This document shows positions 62,601-64,000 of a DNA stretch of 64,000 nt, in pieces. Each line of letters starts with the position of its first letter. Within the stretch, counting starts at the first letter, position 1. Source of the DNA: Prostheceraeus crozeri (Eukaryota > Platyhelminthes > Polycladida > Euryleptidae); assembly GCA_907163375.1 (NCBI GenBank), contig CAJQUW010000455.1, positions 1-64,000 of the forward strand, written 5' to 3'. Made by a program: the position numbers and the translations under genes. Under the pieces are notes generated by a model. That model was not told the origin of the DNA and made no database searches. It saw nothing but the letters and a program-made list of their open reading frames with translations.

Positions 62601-64000
62601 ATTAAAATAAAGTTTCAATAGTGTGTATGATGGAAATAAAGTTTAAGAGCTTTGTGCGTTAAAAATAAAGTTTCAACATTGTGTACGTTAAGAATAAAGT
62701 TCTATCTGTTTATATGTTAGAAATAAAAATGAAGGTTCATCAGTTTACAAGTTAAGAATAAAGTTTTATCTGCTTGTATGTCAGAAATGAAATAAAGTTT
62801 CACCAGTTTAAAAGTTAAGAATAAAGTTTCAATAGTGTGTATGATAAGAATATAGTTCTATCTGTTTATATGTTAGAAATAAAATGAAGTTTCGTCAGTT
62901 TACAAGTTAAGAATACATTTTATCTGCTTGTATGTTAGAATTAAAACAAAGTTTCAACCGTTTACAGGTTAAAAATAAAGTTTCAATAGTTAACACGTTA
63001 AAAATAAAGTTTCAATAGTGTGTATGTTAAGAATAAAGTTCTATCTGTTTGTATGTTAGAAATAAATGAAGTTTCATCAGTTTACAAGTTAAGAATAAAG
63101 TTTTATCTGTTTGTATGTTAGACATAAAACAAAGTTTCAACCGTTAACAAGTTAAAAATAAAGTTTCAATAGTTTACAAGTTAAAACTAATGTTTCAATA
63201 GTGCGTATGTTAAGAATAAAGTTTTATCTGTTTCTATGTTAGAAATAAAATGAAGCTTCACCAGTTTACAAGTTAAGAATAAAGTTTTGTCAGCTTGTAT
63301 GTTAGAAATAAAATGAAGTTTCACCAGTTTACAAATTAAAAATAAAGTTTCAATAGTGTGTACGTTAGAAATAAAGTTTCAACCGTTTACAAGTTAAAAA
63401 TAAAGTTTCAACAGTGTCTACGTTAGAAATAATGTTTTATCTGTTTGTAAAGTACGATCGTAGGATTTACTAGTTTGCAAGTTAGACTCAGCATTCTACT
63501 AGTTGTAAATGAAAATATCGTTTCAACAGTTTACAAGTTAAAAATAAAGTTTCAACGGTGTGTACGTTAGAAATAAAGTTTTAGCTGTTTATATGTTAGA
63601 AACAAAATAAAGTTTCAACAGTTTTACAAATTGAAAAATAATGTTTCAACAGTGTGTACGTTAGAAATAAATGAAAGTAAGAACTTCATCGTATGAGTAT
63701 TCAAAGCATGTTTTGTAAATCAAATGTGTGTAGTCCTGACATGATAGAATCGCGTTAGAAATAAAGTTTCAGCCGTTTACAAGTTAAAAATAAAGGTTCA
63801 ACGGTGTGTACGTTAGAAATAAAGTTTTAGCTGTTTATATGTTAGAAACAAAATAAAGTTTCAACAGTTTACAAGTTGAAAAATAAAGTTTCAACAGTGT
63901 GTACGTTAGAAATAAATGAAGTAAGACCTTCATCGTATGAGTATTCAAAGCTTGTTTTGTAAATCAAATGTGTGTAGTCCTGACATGATAGAATCGCGTT
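59690..64000 (+). repeat. large AATAAAGTTT array with 2.16-kb higher-order repeat
   Basis: Monomers of about 30-65 bp alternate: AAATAAAGTTTCAATAGTGT, GTATGTTAAGAATAAAGTTC, TATCTGTTTGTATGTTAGAA and ACCAGTTTACAAGTTAAG. Landmarks recur about 2161 bp apart: CCGGTTTCAACCGTATACA at 60206 and 62366, GTACGATCGTAGGATTTACT at 61288 and 63450, and TCATCGTATGAGTATTCAAA near 61520 and 63685. A whole block was therefore duplicated recently. The array runs off the window. Short frames on either strand here are repeat artefacts. Confidence 0.92.

Larger units (their letters stand above)
51195..64000 (+). mobile_element. element 2: relative of element 1, left part only
   Basis: Begins near TAGTAGTAA (51195-51203), shared with the termini of element 1. 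The C-run subterminal repeats follow in the same orientation. It then has gene A (homologous to the degraded gene in element 1), two small genes with histone-type 3' ends, a copy of the noncoding module, an AATAAAGTT array, a four-gene cluster and a second, long array that runs off the window. Element 1 lacks recognisable copies of most of these genes. The genes look mostly whole, with a few breaks. No capsid, polymerase or integrase is visible in this part, so virus or transposon status is open. Confidence 0.7.

Noticed and set aside
1-64000. CRISPR arrays, tRNA and rRNA genes, bacterial operons
   Set aside because: No direct repeats with unique spacers, no cloverleaf or rRNA signatures noticed, and the sequence is eukaryotic in character.

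Overview
This is metazoan nuclear DNA, probably from an invertebrate of uncertain phylum. It has GT-AG introns, TATA-type promoters, a Tc1/mariner transposon, a hAT-like MITE, a non-LTR retrotransposon with RT, Penelope-like pieces with a GIY-YIG nuclease, and a Polinton. I see no tRNA, rRNA, CRISPR array or bacterial operon, and no complete ordinary host gene. One exon-like block (50919-51144) is the only candidate host exon.

Layout. 1-4248 is gene-free flank. 4255-41546 is a large unclassified mobile element (element 1) with inverted arms of about 5.0 and 4.5 kb (4255-9240 and 37045-41546), termini sharing AGTAGTAA, and a 6-bp target duplication AAAGAC on both sides. Its interior (9.24-14.73 and 34.03-37.04 kb) holds tandem arrays and a few small genes. 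One is a degraded Cys/His plus coiled-coil gene at 13.1-14.5 kb. A 19.3-kb Polinton (14730-34031) sits inside element 1 with perfect 6-bp duplications (CTCACC) and near-identical terminal repeats. It carries the expected set: integrase, Ulp1-type protease, double-jelly-roll and single-jelly-roll capsid proteins, packaging ATPase and protein-primed PolB. It also carries a second, membrane-anchored ATPase, a fibre-like coiled-coil protein, a multi-zinc-finger protein and several small virion-like proteins. The Polinton looks near-complete with a handful of breaks. 41.6-51.1 kb is host DNA full of transposon remains.

51195-64000 is the first part of a second, related element (element 2), cut by the window edge. 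It has the same subterminal C-run repeats, a homologue of the coiled-coil gene (53810-54979), two small TATA-driven genes, then a cluster encoding an unknown 235-aa basic-tailed protein with an AUG-only first exon, a RING-like protein and a nuclease-like protein. It ends in a large AATAAA-rich array organised as a 2.16-kb higher-order repeat.

The most unusual signal is in element 2. Three consecutive genes that are not histones are each followed by a near-canonical histone-mRNA 3' stem-loop, with ACC(A) and a purine-rich CAAGA-like stretch downstream. These lie inside 145-bp repeats that also carry a cUUCGg hairpin. A fourth related stem-loop follows a small gene of element 1. The other genes of element 2 seem to use an ordinary AATAAA signal. 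This suggests that a family of large virus-like or transposon-like elements borrows the S-phase, replication-linked histone 3'-end pathway for some of its genes. Functions, family placement and host are inferences from sequence reading alone.
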